A stretch of 64,000 bases of DNA from Flaccisagitta enflata (taxonomy: Eukaryota; Chaetognatha; Sagittoidea; Aphragmophora), in the NCBI GenBank assembly GCA_965153355.1, contig OZ231127.1, positions 18,786,001 through 18,850,000 of the forward strand, given 5' to 3'. The notes under the pieces are model-generated. The model saw only the letters and a list, made by a program, of their open reading frames with translations. It had not been told where the DNA came from and ran no database searches. Each line of letters starts with the position of its first letter. The stretch's first letter is position 1. A program made the translations under genes and the position numbers. This document shows positions 1-11,869 of the stretch, in pieces.

Positions 1-2452
1 TTCTTCTTTGCGTTGTTTCTCTTCTTCTCTCGCTGCGGCAAGGTCAAAGTCTCTCTGCTGAATCTGCATCTTCAAACTATCCACTTCCTGCTGCAAACGT
101 TGATTCTGTTGGATGACTTCCGCTTGAGGCGTTGCTAGAGGCGCTTGCGCTACTTTCGGCGCCTTCGGCTGCAATCCACTCATTGTCTTCTTGGGAGCGA
201 CTTTTCTTCTCTCTTTATCTTGCAGCTGTTGTGCCAACTTCGCGTCAGCGGCCTCCTGCTTCTGCCTCCTGCGCATCGCCTCCATTGCATCACCTCCGCT
301 TCCGGCTGTGTTGAAGACCTTCTCCTCTTGACGGGGAAGACCAGTCTCCCTTCTAGCAGAACCAATCTGCTTCTCGAAGATCACTTCCGGTGCGGTAGGG
401 AGAATCGTTGCTGCTGGGGTTTGGTGATGCTGATCCTGATGCTGTTGTTGTTGTTGAAGCCGTTGCTGCTGCCACTGTTGATGTTGAAGCTGCTGTTGCT
501 GGTCAGGACGCTGTTGCTGTTCATTCTGCTGCTGCAGTTGACGCTGACGCTGTCCTTGCTGCTGCTGCTGCTCCAACTGTTGCTGCTGCTGCATCGGCTG
601 CTTGACGGACGTTTCCACTGACTGCACATGACGTTGCTGTACGTTCGAATTGAACGATCCCGGATTGAAATTTCTGAAGATAGATCGACGGTCTTTTGGC
701 GGATGCTGCGGCTGCTGCTGGTCCAGCTCAGACAGTTGTCTAAGCTTCACATCCCGCTGCTCTAAAGCTCCACCAATGCCGCCGTCGTTCAGGCTATTCC
801 AGTGCTTTCGTTGCATTTCTGCCGCATTGTTGAATACTCCTGCTCTTCTATCTTCGTCTCGTTGCTGCTGCTGGCGAAAGTTACACATTTTGTCGTATAA
901 CTCTTTGTCTTCTTGTGATGAGCTTCGCTGTTGGAATCCCAATGGCACCGCGATCGGCGCCTTTGGAGCTGTTGCTGCACCACCACCTTCACCTTCAGCC
1001 ATCATGCGCAGACGTTGATCTGCAAGGCGTTGCTGTCTCTCTTCTTCTGTCTCCTCACTGACATTCATGCTTTCGACAGGATGGTTATTTGAAGCTGGAG
1101 GATCCACTACCACCGCTGGGATCGCGGCGGAAGGTTGCTGTTGCTGCTGCAGTTGCTGTTGCATATGTTCTCCTGCATCGTTTTGCCGCTGTTGTTGTTG
1201 TTCATGCGGCTGCATTGCCGTTTGATGTTGTCGCAGCTCTTGTTGTTGTTGCTGTTGCTGCTGTTGCTGCTGTTGATCGTGTTGTTGCTGTTGTTGAGCC
1301 ACAGGTTGTGGCGCCGGCTGCAGGATCTGATGTTGTTGTTGATCTTGCTGACAAAATTGTTGGAGTTGCTGCAACTGCTGCTGCTGCAACAGCTCTTGCT
1401 GCTGCCGTTGAGCCGTTGTTTGCTGCTGCTCCTGTGGTCGGTGGAGTTGACGTTGCTGTTGGAGTTGCTGCTGCTGCATCTGCAATTGATGCTGCTGTTG
1501 CTCCTGTTGCTGTCGCTGCTCCTCCTCCCGCTGTTGCTGCTGCATATCGTCAATCAGCCGACGGCCTTGTCGCATTTCCTCCTCCAACTGCCTACCCCAT
1601 CTGTCTCTCTCAGCACTCCTGTTGACGAAGCGCCGCCGCCCTCTCCTGCGGCGTCAATCCGCTGATGATCCCGCGACCTCTTGCAAGAGCGTCGGCGTCG
1701 TCGAGATCCGCAAGCATGTCGTCAGCTTGCTCCATCGGAGACGCACGCGCAGGTTCGATTTCCGAGACCAAATCTGATACCCATTGATTGACGGCATCTC
1801 CTCTTTGGATCGGCGGCAGATTCAAAAATTGGCCGCCAGTTGGAGATTGCGCACCATGTCGCGGGACCGGAAGTGGTAGATACTCGGATCCGTCGGGGTT
1901 TGGCGAAGACGTTCGCATCCTTGGAGTCGGAGCGCCGGTAACATTGTCACGGGCGGCGTGAGTGTCGGTTGGGAGACTGTTCCATGAGAATTCATTGACG
2001 GGTCTTTTGCGATTCCCGATGTCGTTGTGCACTGCGTTCACGATGTCGGCGTTGGAAGGAAAACCCTCCGGATAGTTCTCACGATCAAAGAAACGCATGG
2101 AGTCCCATTCGCGCCGGATTCGACGCAAAGTAGACGCCGCGAATCGAAGAGGGTCGCCGGGCATCGAGTCGAGCGCCATTTGCCTTGCATACGATATAAA
2201 GTCGTAAACCATATCCCGAAGGCCGTGTCGAGCGCCATCTGATTCACAGGCGGCGTCGTCGAAGTCATTCGTTCCTTCGGTGCAAGTAGAAACGGCGTCG
2301 AAAAGGCGCCGGCATCCTTCCATTTCCGCAGTGATGTCGTTCCTCATTGCGCGCAAACGATTCGACCTCGGACACTGATTCAAACCGAAGTGAGATACAC
2401 GAGATGACGTTGAAGCGGTCGAGACGGTGTCGTCGTTGCGCGCGGCTGCCAT
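1..2452 (-). CDS. Glutamine-rich coiled-coil-like protein, 3' end outside window, one apparent frameshift
   Basis: The frame opens at the ATG at 2452, first residues MAAARNDDTVSTASTSS. The first part (2452-1610, 280 codons) has no family I recognise. It is rich in Asp, Arg and Ser and includes an acidic, helix-like stretch before its stop at 1610. A second minus-strand frame is open from 1653 to position 1 with no stop (551 codons); I checked it triplet by triplet. It starts as a charged helix (AERDRWGRQLEEEMRQGRR) and continues into several Gln tracts coded by mixed CAG/CAA, broken by ordinary sequence around 600-1130 and 180-380, and ends in charged heptad-like sequence. The two frames overlap for 44 bases and read as one continuous helix if one base is skipped, so I treat them as one gene. 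The cause may be an assembly error, a real frameshift or two genes. GC content and codon use differ sharply from the AT-rich flank at 2460-3470. The function is unknown; such Gln-rich proteins are often transcriptional or RNP scaffolds. Confidence 0.6.
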
Positions 2453-3471
2453 TGTCCAATTTCGTTTTCGGAGGTCGAAGATGGAAAGAGTCGAGTCGTT
2501 TTTTAAATTGTTGAAATATGATTACGCCCACGAGTTTCAACTGGCACTGTCTATGAGCGTCTATCTGACTGACGACTTGTGGTGAAAGAAAGTTGGCCGA
2601 TTGGAAAATAGGAAGGCGATCGTCTCGTTTATTCCATAAAAATTTCAACAACTGAAGAGAGGGGGAAAAATGAAAGGGAAAGTGGGCGTTAATGGTGATC
2701 AGCAAACGCAAAAGATAACATGAAATCGAGATAGGACACAATAAAGGACAGAAACAGCACATGACAACATGTTCATCTTCTTCAGAGCCCATGCCACCTG
2801 ATAATACCTGCCCCTGCCCCGGCCCATCCCATTAAATTCATCCATATCATCCCCATAGTAAGCTGATCGGGCAAGCGATAAAAACCATGTTAAAATCCGG
2901 CGATAAAAATGCAAAAATGCAAAAGACAAGAATAACAGACCGGAAGACAAGATAAAAACAACGTTAATAAAAGCAAAGACGCGTCTATAAAACTTACTTT
3001 TAGGCCCACTTTCGTTGGTTTCAACCCACAGTCTGTCGATGTCAAACTAACGTTAATTGTCCGTTCATAAGTTTATCTGCAACAAAAAGATGAGAGATTA
3101 TTGAAATTAGTGAATTCCAAGGGCGCATTCAATCAATCACGAAAATCAATCAATCACTTTAGGAAGCAATGCCGTAAATAAATAAAACGATCAATCCAAA
3201 AGTGGATGACACGAAGACGAGTTACGTATGTTTGTCTACGTAATAAAAACAAATGGCACAAAATACAAGGCGCAACCATATGGTTACCCATCTAGCGTTC
3301 ATTATAAAAAATGGCAAGAAACAAAAGACGCTGGCATTGAATAAAAGGAAAAGAAGAAAAGCCAAAAGCACGCAAAAGAAACAAAAGCACACATACTTAA
3401 TAAACGGACGGACATACATTTCTAACACTGACCATCATAAAATTTTACATATAAAAGTCGCGGATTGATAT
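2453..3471. other. Upstream region of the Gln-rich gene, no gene seen
   Basis: This is moderately AT-rich sequence between the Gln-rich gene start and a short direct repeat. It presumably holds the 5' untranslated region and promoter of the minus-strand gene. I see no convincing TATA box or coding exon. The open frames here are short and of random composition. Confidence 0.4.
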
Positions 3472-3650
3472 CTTTTTAGATCTACTTTCAGAAGTTGATT
3501 TGAGTTCTTAGAAAAAAAAGCACCTCTATAACTGGCTGTGTCTGTTGGTTGGTCGGGTAACGCATTCATTCCACGATCCACACGTCACACTTTATTGGCC
3601 TACTTGGCCTTTTTAGATCTACTTTCAGAAGTTGATTTGAGTTCTTAGAA
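3472..3650. repeat. 42-bp direct repeat flanking a 95-bp insert
   Basis: The 42 bases at 3472-3513 and 3609-3650 are identical (CTTTTTAGATCTACTTTCAG at the start). The 95 bases between contain CACCTCTATAA and GTTGGTTGGTCGG, motifs shared with the GTCGCG-family elements elsewhere in the window. The arrangement looks like a short duplication accompanying insertion or repair. Confidence 0.7.
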
Positions 3651-3770
3651 GCTGGGTTATATCGATTCTTTATGTTGCAACTGACTTGAAACACCCTGTA
3701 TACATTGACAATCATTAACAATATCAAAATCCAGAGATAACAGTAAAAATTTTAGTAATCTAAGCAGATA

Positions 3771-4342
3771 AAGGGTGTTTCATGCCAAATTAGATATGAG
3801 AAAACGATGCCATTCTATTTCTAAAAATATAAAAGTATTTCTGAAAAAAGATTCATAGAGAACTTAAGCTCCGGTTTTTTGTGTGAAATTTTTATTGGTC
3901 TGAGTTAAATAGTTTAGCCATAACATTAAGATGAAGTAAAATAACGATTCACGGCTGAATTTAAATTAACTTTTTTTTAATTCTGGAAATTTTTCTTTAA
4001 ATTAGTCTCATTTTTAAACAACTTGAGCCACAGATGCCAGATTAGTCACAAATTAAAGAAAATTTGAAAAGCTTTAATTTTAGACCAATCTGACATCTGT
4101 AAACCAAGCCGTTTAGAAATGAGAGCAATTCAAAGAAGAAACTTTAGAATCAAAATCATCTCCAAAACCTTCTCCACTATATGCTCCTTTCACTTCAAAT
4201 TGATGTTGTGGCTAAAATAGTTGACCCAGCCCACATATTTTTATACAAAAAACAGGAGCTCATGTGCTCTTTGAATCTTTATTCAAAACTATTTTTGTAT
4301 TAGCATCATTTCCTTATATATAATTTGGTATGAAACACCCTG
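3771..4342. mobile_element. 572-bp foldback MITE, mariner-like, TA-flanked
   Basis: The ends are inverted: AGGGTGTTTCATGCCAAATT on the left and AATTTGGTATGAAACACCCT on the right, each flanked by TA (3769-3770 and 4343-4344). The arms continue inward as imperfect inverse copies, so most of the element is one long hairpin centred near 4055. For example, the 4020-4040 region (TGAGCCACAGATGCC) pairs with GACATCTGTAAACC near 4090. The TA duplication and CAGGGTG-type end are typical of Tc1/mariner-derived miniature elements. A lone end of the same family (AACACCCTGTA) lies at 3691-3701. No coding capacity. Confidence 0.8.
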
Positions 4343-4484
4343 TATGTGAAATGTTTTTGTGTGAGAGAGAGAGACAGACACAGAATCATATTGTAGCGTT
4401 TTTTTTTTTCTTTTTGAAAAATTGAATCAATTTTCATAATGGATCAGATCATATCGACCAGTCCTTATATTTGGATGCGTTCCT

Positions 4485-6002
4485 TCATATCGTCGCTTTA
4501 CAAACCTGGCCATCAACGTTGCCAGTTTTGATGTAGGCCCAATTATCATTTGGACCCTTCTTCCCGGTAATGCCGAAAAATTTTTCGATATTTTTGGCAT
4601 AGTCCTCCACTTTTGATCCGTCCATCGTCGTCACTTTGCTGACGGAAGGCAGGAATAGCGGAACGGCGGTTATCTTTATGTCACCGTGGGCTATCTGTTC
4701 ATTGATGAAGTCAGCCCTCGCCTTCGGCGTACCAACCTTCGATTGTTGACTTTTGCCTATCAAAATGGAAAAGTACTTTGATGAAGTGTTTGAATGACCG
4801 GTAAGAGAGAAAATGGAATTTATTGGAAAACCAAAAGGACGATACGGACCCTATAACATTTTTCAATGTGGAATATGCTGTTTGCAGATTGACAGTAGAT
4901 TTCGATTTTCAAAGTAACAAGGCCGTATACACGGCTACCCTAGTCGCGTGCGGGTGGGCAGGGGCAGTGATGAAATTAAGCAAACAAAGCAGTTGGGCAG
5001 GAGCAGAAACCCCAACTCGCCTGTACACGCCGATAAAAGCTGAGGGTGACCGACCGACCGACCGACGGACCGACCGACGGACCAAGTGGGTTGTAGAGTC
5101 GCGTGCAAGCGACTATAAACGGCGGAAGCATTTAGATAATGATCTTAGAGCGAGCCCGCGAGCTCGATGCTCTCTGTTTTGCTCTCGGGCTCTCATGTTT
5201 TGAGAACTCTAAGCCCGGAAGGCTCTCTCACTTTTTGACATGGATTGAGATCGCTCTAGCTGGTCGAGTAAAATATTTCAAAAATCATCAAGTTTTGAGC
5301 TGTTTGATTGCTTCACCTATTGAACCATTTCTTAAGAGATAGTTAATTAGTTCTACCATTATGTCATCATATCAGAAACTATCATTACAAATCTAGGCTG
5401 ATATGATCACAAATTTTTGCAAAACAGTTTTTACCGGGCTCTGTCAAATTATGGAAAGCAAGCCCGGCTGGCTCACTCAAAAAAATCACTAAAATCAGGC
5501 CTGATCATGATCGACCAAAATCAAAATATTGCTCGATTGGCTAGTGCTAACCAGTCAGTGTACAAGACACAATAGTTAGAGAGATCACACCGGTGGCTCT
5601 GCTCTAACCTACTGGTAATGAACAAAATGTTGCAGACAACAACTTGTAGTTGAAATTACTATAATGTTACAAAATTGTGTTATCCCGCAGCAATTCTAAC
5701 CACCATTTGTTGCTTATAACATATTGTTTAGTACAGTTGGCTGTAACCTCTGATTATTGCATACAACCAGTAAGTAACATCGCATTCAGGCTGGACGTGA
5801 AAATCGAGACGGTTGGTCGATTTACTAAGACAATTACTAAGCTTGTTTGATTCTTACCTGTTCGCTCATTTGCAGTACTGACAGTGGTGTTTTTCACGTT
5901 GAGGTTCGCGGGACGTCCAAACTTGTGTTTGTATAGAGCTTCGAAGGTTGTTCGGCGTTGATCGGCATTCATGATGAAGATTTCGTCAGTCATCGACGCC
6001 AT
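4485..6002 (-). CDS. Unrecognised small protein, last two coding exons
   Basis: Exon A is 6002-5858 and exon B is 4756-4485. Exon A ends in ACAG followed by GTAAG, a perfect donor. Exon B follows TTTGATAG. The phases agree (one base plus two), giving a join of NERT to GKSQQSKVGTP and a stop TGA at 4487-4485. If the ATG at 6002 is the start, the protein is about 139 residues. An AG (TTTTAAAG) just upstream at about 6011 leaves an open in-frame extension (QKAMASM), so 6002 may lie inside an internal exon and the gene may extend to the right. The sequence begins ASMTDEIFIMNADQRRTTFE, contains a Lys/Arg-rich middle and ends NVDGQVCKATI. No signal peptide or membrane segment is visible. I do not recognise the family. 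The 1.1-kb intron carries a GTCGCG-family element (4916-5115) and a MITE relic (about 5550-5770). Confidence 0.65.
4916..5115 (-). mobile_element. GTCGCG-family short element, copy 1
   Basis: Read on the minus strand it has the family layout: a palindromic AGTCGCTTGCACGCGACTC end, then a GGTC/CCGT tetranucleotide core (seen here as ACCGACCGACCGACCGACGG), then a GGGCAGGGGC-type G/C block, then CGCGACTA and CGGCCTTGTT as the far end. The length is 200 bp. It sits inside the intron of the small-protein gene. Confidence 0.8.
5550..5770. mobile_element. Degenerate copy of the ACAGTCAA foldback MITE
   Basis: The sequence CAGTCAGTGTACAAGACACAATAG followed by ACAACAACTTGTAGTTGAAA and ACAGTTGGCTGTAA matches in order the left arm of the well-preserved element at 55652-56180. 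Only part of the hairpin is recognisable. The 430 bases to its left (5120-5549) contain repeated AGCCCG/GGCTCTC motifs and no exon that I can see. Confidence 0.45.
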
Positions 6003-6100
6003 AGCCTTCTGCTTTAAAAGTTAAAGAAACAAAAAATTATGATTAGTCGCGTACATGCTATGTCCGATAGATGGATGGTTGGTCGGTAACTCCTGGCTTT

Positions 6101-6430
6101 TTAGTCGCTGCCTAAGCGACTCTATAAGAGGGTGTGTCCCTTGGTCTGTGTGTCCGTAACGCGAAAATTTTGATGACGCGAAATCGACTGAAAAACGGAT
6201 TTCTGACCATCACAGCTCTTGCCTGGCGTCAGTACAGCCCCCGCCCACTCCTATACTGCCCCTGCCCACTCGCTTCACTGCCCCTGCCCACCAGCAGTGA
6301 CTACGGATTGGCCGTGTATCCGGCCTTGTTCAGCGTTAACGGGCGTTCTACCCAAATGCTTGGTTAGCCTTTATAATCACTGCCCCTGCCTGCCCGCACG
6401 CGACTTGGGAAGCCATGTATGCGGCCTCGC
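6101..6430 (+). mobile_element. GTCGCG-family element, copy 2, with a truncated copy just upstream
   Basis: It starts TTAGTCGCTGCCTAAGCGAC (imperfect palindrome) and continues CTCTATAAGAGGGTGTGTCC. It carries three CTGCCCCTGCCCA-type blocks and ends CGCACGCGACTTGGGAAGCC followed by ATGTATGCGGCC. A truncated start (AGTCGCGTACATGC, GGTTGGTCGG) lies at 6046-6090. Confidence 0.75.
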
Positions 6431-6567
6431 TTTTAAATATATTAAGATTTTCCATGTAAGAGATGATAAGAGATAGGTAGATCTCATGAGATAGGTAAGA
6501 ACATTGATGAAGTCAAGTCACAAGTTGAAGTTTGAGAGAAGCAAACATATTCACTTAATACCAATAA

Positions 6568-7062
<495 letters not shown>

Positions 7063-7084
7063 GAATAAAATATCAAAACTAGCG

Positions 7085-7440
7085 TCATAAAACCTAGGGT
7101 CAATTTGCGTAACATCTTTACTATTTCCTTTTGTTATATAAAGCTGAAAAATGGGTTCTATGAAAAATATCATTTTTTTCAAAAATGCGAAAAAATAAAA
7201 AAAGATTCAAAAATTCATAACGCCAAAACTAATGATCGTAGAGACTTCTGGTTGGCGCCATTTGAAAGAGAAAAATTAGCTCTTTCTTAGCTGTGAGTAT
7301 CAAAAAATGTATCATCCCAGCCCAAAAACTGCACAACTTTCTAAAATTGCCCCAAACCGAAAATGGAAAAAGTTATTTCTCCCCTACGTTTCAAAAAGTC
7401 GAATTACGTAATTCGACTTTTTTCCAACTAGAGCAACCTT
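7085..7440 (+). repeat. Dispersed repeat, copy related to 56500-56760
   Basis: Blocks shared in order with 56500-56760 include AAAAATAAAAAAAGATTCAA, GGCGCCATTTGAAAGAG/GGCGTCATCTGAAAGAG, AATTAGCT.TTTCTTAGCT, and a closing TTTGACTTTTTTCCAA-like end. Each copy follows the GGCGGCTAATCGCC hairpin motif, so hairpin, microsatellite and this block may be one element. No coding potential. Confidence 0.65.
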
Positions 7441-7504
7441 TGACTGGTACGAATCTCAATTTTTTTGTCCGCGACGGAATATCATTCCGACGCGGACTAT
7501 AATT

Positions 7505-7564
7505 CAAGGCGGGTGGGTGTCGTCGTCGTCGTTGTTGTCGTTGTCGTTGTCGTTGTCGTCGTTG
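7505..7564 (+). repeat. (GTC/GTT)n trinucleotide tract
   Basis: A run of GTCGTCGTCGTCGTTGTTGT type lies between the dispersed repeat and the satellite array. It codes for poly-Val only by chance. Confidence 0.85.
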
Positions 7565-7659
7565 TTACGGATTTTAAAAAATGGATAACTTTTTTATGCT
7601 TTGACCGATTTGGTTCATATTTGGTGGGAAGTTGTACTAGGGTAGGGCGCTTTACATCC

Positions 7660-8700
7660 TATCCGATTTTTGCGATCCGACCAACCCAACCGGCCCAACC
7701 AGCCTACCAGCCTAAAAGTGAAAAACGTGCATAACTTTGGCATTTTTCAACCGATTTGGTTGAAATTTGGTATGGAGTCTCTAAATGGAAGGACTCAACA
7801 TGTGTATGTGAATTATATGCATTTGAGCATGCTAACCGGCCAAACCGACCTACCACCCAACCAGCCAACTGGCTTAAAAGTGAAAAACTTGCATAACTTT
7901 GGCATTTTTCAACTAATTTGGTTGAAACTTGGTATGGGGTCTCTAAATGGAAGAACTCAACATATGCGCACTATTTATCCTGTCAAACCAGCCTACCACC
8001 CAACCAGCCTACCGGCCTAAAAGTGAAAAACGTGCATAACTTTGGCATTTTTCAATCGATTTGGTTGAAATTTGGTATGGAGTCTCTAAATGGAAGGACT
8101 CAACATGTGTATGTGATTTATATGCATTTGAGCATGCTAACCGGCCAAACCGACCTACCACCCAACCAGCCAACCGGCCCAAAAGTGAAAAACTTGCTTA
8201 ACTTTGTCATTTTTCAACTAATTTGGTTGAAACTTGGTATGGGGTCTCTAAATGGAAGAACTCAACATATGCGCACTATTTATCCTGTCAAACCAGCCTA
8301 CCACCCAACCAGCCTACCAACCAAAAAGTGATAAATGTGCATATCTTTGGCGTTTTTCAACCAATTTGGTTGAAATTCAGTATGGAGTCTCTAAATGGAA
8401 GGACTCAACACATGTATGTGATTTATTTATGTTTGAGCACGCTAACCGGCCAAACCAACCTTCTACCTAACCAGCTTACCGGCCTAAAAGTAAAAACTTA
8501 CATAAATTGGACATTTTTCAACCAAATTGGTTGAAACTTGGTATGGAGTCTCTAAATGGAAGAACTCAACATACGCACACTATTTATCTAAACCAGCCTA
8601 CCACCCAACCACCCTACTAGCCTAAAAGTGAAAAACGTGCATAACTTTGTCATTTTTCAACGGATTTGCATGAAACTTTGTATAGCGGCTCTAAATGTCA
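7660..8700. repeat. Satellite array, 305-bp dimer of alternating 162- and 143-bp monomers
   Basis: The marker GCATAACTTTGG or its variants starts at about 7729, 7891, 8034, 8196, 8339, 8500 and 8639. The spacing alternates 162, 143, 162, 143, 161, 139, so the array is a dimeric higher-order repeat with a little over three dimers. Monomers share ACCAGCCTACC, TTTTTCAACC.ATTTGGTTGA and GGAGTCTCTAAATGGA. Only one monomer type carries the ATATGCATTTGAGCATGCTA block. The last monomer (8650 onward) decays. Open frames across it are by-products. Confidence 0.95.
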
Positions 8701-9073
8701 AGACTAATAGTTTTGGCGAACTTACAGGGTTAGCGATCTTTTGGTCATAGCGATCTTATGGAATTGTTGATCTTTAACCCCCTTCCGTCGCGGACCCAGA
8801 TACTGTTCAGATTTTTCCTGAATAAAATAGAATTAAGGTACCTAAGATCTATTCTCCAGTCTAGGTCGTCTCCGCTCCCATCGTACTGTAGGTGATTTGG
8901 ATATATTAAGGGGGTTGGTGACACGCTGGTGAAATAGACTTTGTCAAGTGATATGGGTGGATCTAGGGGGTTGGTGTCAGGTCGGTGGAATAAACTATGT
9001 CTTTCTTTTAATTCGCGTACACCTAATAGCTTTCAAAGTAAAGCTTTCAAAATATAGATATGTCTGAAATTAC
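8701..9073. other. Unassigned sequence with a short duplication
   Basis: No gene is seen. Two loosely similar blocks (GGGGGTTGGTGACACGCTGG near 8910 and GGGGGTTGGTGTCAGGTCGG near 8955) suggest a local duplication. Confidence 0.4.
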
Positions 9074-9689
9074 AGTGGGACCTCGGCATAACGGACTCAA
9101 TGGGACTGGATGTTTTTGACATCAAAGAGGGGTACTGTCATCATGAAACTTAAAACTCTTAGTTTTGTTATTATGATAAGAAAATTTTTTTTTAAAAAGA
9201 TACTTACAAGAAATCAAAATACAATCTTCATTGCTAATTTTTGAAAAAAAATTTTATAAATTTATACCATGCTATTGCTTCATTTTGTAATCAGATAAAG
9301 CAAATCACCTTTATTGGAGGGGAATTTACTTAAAGGGTTCTAAAAATTTGACCTAAAAAAGCAAGTCACCGTTAAAGCAGAGGCTATTAACAAGGGGTAT
9401 CATTGGGAAAAAAGTCGAAGTCAGTCTTCGACTTTTTGACATATTCGAGGGAAATAGGGTTTTCATTTTCTTATTAAGAATTCTCAAAACTCATCTGGCT
9501 GATTGCGGCCTTGAATGAAATTGATAGGGTAAATTTAATAATTCTCTTTCATTTGGCGCAAAGCAGAGTGCTCTACGATAAATATTTTTTGCGTTATAAA
9601 TTTTCAAAGATTTATCTATAAAAAATTCAAATTAAATTTTTTCGATTTCTTATAATTTTAAGTAGGATCAATTAGGGAATGTGCTTATC

Positions 9690-10150
9690 TTCGTTTGAGC
9701 TTGCAAATATAAGAAAACATATTCATGGGCATTGCTGCTCATCTGTGAGGTTGATATTGAGCATTTTTGCTCATTTAGCTCATTTAGCTCTTTTTTTTTT
9801 TTAAATACAATAAATGAATATTTTGATACATGTTTAAGCTAGCAGATATAAAAAAGCATGTCAGTGAGCAGAGCTGCTCATCTGTGAGGGTGTTTTTAAG
9901 CATGCTAGCTCATTTTGCTCTTTTTGTCTTTTTTTTTTTTTGAATTTTAAATAAGATAAATAAATGTTTTAATTTATCATGCAAATACAAGAAAGCATTT
10001 CAGTGAGCATAGCTGGATATCTCTTTGAGTGATTTTGAATATTTTAGCTCATCTAGCTCATTTGGCTCAGTTTAATTTCTCTGATTTACAGTGCAATCAA
10101 TACATACAATTACTTTTGATTTGATCTAACAAATAAAAAACATTTCAGTG
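9690..10150. repeat. Three tandem copies of an about 140-bp AT-rich unit
   Basis: Each copy has a GCAAATATAAGAAA-like start, then CAGTGAGCA.AGCTGCTCATCTGTGAGG, repeated GCTCATTT/TAGCTCATT motifs, a T-run and AAATAAATG. Copies begin near 9695, 9840 and 9980, and the last is the most diverged. Confidence 0.7.
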
Positions 10151-10701
10151 ATTGAAAACAAAAGCATGGTGAAAAGTGACCAAGGTTTTTTTCCTCACGG
10201 CGACAAATGAAATGAAAGACATTTATTGTACGAGCAACAAGGACGAGTACAAAAGGACGATATGGATTTAAACAAGGAGTCCAATCCCTTCCCCCCCCCT
10301 AACACAATTCAAGTAGTGTAAATAATATGAAAAAAACACAAATGATTTTGCGTTGGATAAAGGTATATATGATGAATAAAAAAAAGAGAAAAAATAATTA
10401 AAAATTAAAAAATCATTCCCAATTATTACAATATAAGCAGTGATTTTGTGTGACAAGCAGAGGCACACTTGATCTTTTTAGCTGTTTTGGCGAAGTAGTT
10501 TTTTAAGTGCAAAATAATCCAATGACGGCAAGGTTATGATTTTCTGTTTTACCTCAGCCTTTTTAACTCCGGTTAATTCAAAATTTAGGTAGATTTCTTT
10601 TGCTAGATTTCTTTCTGCCTCTTATTCAACTTTGTGGATAAGTCGAGTGTGGAGGAGCAGACAAGAAGGCAGACTGAGGCAGTGATGTTGTTAGCAGTGA
10701 G

Positions 10702-10800
10702 CTATTGAAGGTCAGACTCGGCTGCATCAGTCCCTAGCCCATTGTAAACTTTGTGAATAGACCAGACATCGGAGGACTGGCTAAGAATGGAAATAGCAGG
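10702..10800 (-). other. Short LINE-like 3' fragment
   Basis: The minus strand reads AISILSQSSDVWSIHKVYNG and AESDL. The DNA (CCATTCTTAGCCAG) resembles the sequence just downstream of the LINE fragment at 20281-20480 (CCATTCCTAGCCAGATCC). It is probably a remnant of the same retrotransposon family. Confidence 0.35.
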
Positions 10801-10810
10801 ATGCACGAAG

Positions 10811-10932
<122 letters not shown>

Positions 10933-11324
10933 GACACCTTGTCCACTTAATGGCATCTAGGGCGTAGGATAATCGCGGTATTCATTCAGTCAATGAGAAC
11001 CATCTAAAAATTTGTTGTTTAATATATTCTATATCATTGCATCATTTTCAAAGATAACAAACTTCTCACGGCGACAGGCGCCATTAATGGTAACATTACA
11101 AAAACCTGAATAATTTTGGTACTTGAATATCGGGGTTCCGTTAAGGCGTTGTTATGGAGGCGGGATTTCACTGTAGTTAGTCTACAGAACCATTTTTCAA
11201 TAATCTGATTCGATCATTCATGTACAGGGTTTGGATCATCCCATGAGTTGACAGATTTTGCGAAACCTTCACTCACATATGCCAAAAGCAATCTTTATGA
11301 GAGAGAGAGAAATGTTTTTTTGTT

Positions 11325-11694
11325 TTTAGTCGCGTGCACGCGACTCTACAACCCGCTTTGTCCGTCCGTCGGTCCGTCCGTCCGTCCGTCCGTCCGTCAC
11401 ACTTTACTTTTTTATTACACTTTAAATTATTTCTAGTTATTCTAAGTCATTTTAAGTCATTCTAAGTCATTCTTCGTCATTCTAAGTCATTCTAAGTCAT
11501 TCTAATTTATTTTAAGTCACTTCAGTCAAATAGGTCAAAGTAGTCATTTCAGTCATTTTAGGTCTTTTTAAGTCATTTAAAGTTGTGTTGAGTCATTTAA
11601 AGTTGTCTTGAGTCATTTTAAATCATCTTGAGTCAATAAAAGTCATCTTAAGTTATTTATGTCTCGCACGCGACTTATAGGTGTTGGCCTTGTT
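11325..11694 (+). mobile_element. GTCGCG-family element, copy 3, with an internal 10-bp array
   Basis: It starts TTTTTAGTCGCGTGCACGCG (perfect palindrome), continues CTCTACAACCCGCTTTGTCC and (CCGT)n. Instead of the usual G/C block it carries about 20 loose repeats of TCTAAGTCAT/TTTAAGTCAT at 11430-11665. It ends CGCACGCGACTTATAG and GGCCTTGTT. The core has therefore been replaced by a different tandem repeat. Confidence 0.8.
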
Positions 11695-11869
11695 TTTTGA
11701 AGGGCCAAAAGGACGATATGGATGGGGTCACCATCCTTACACCCTTTGTGAAATTTCTCTAGTTTTTGTGAATTGCGTTAAGCAATTCACTATAACTCCA
11801 CAAAATGTTTTTCTGTTTTGTTTTTTTTTTTTTCCTTTTTTTTCCTTCCACTCTCCACTCTCTTTGAAA

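Noticed and set aside
2265-2950. Minus-strand frames of 175 and 83 codons upstream of and overlapping the Gln-rich gene start
   Set aside because: They overlap the better-supported frame or lie in AT-rich upstream sequence with low-complexity composition.
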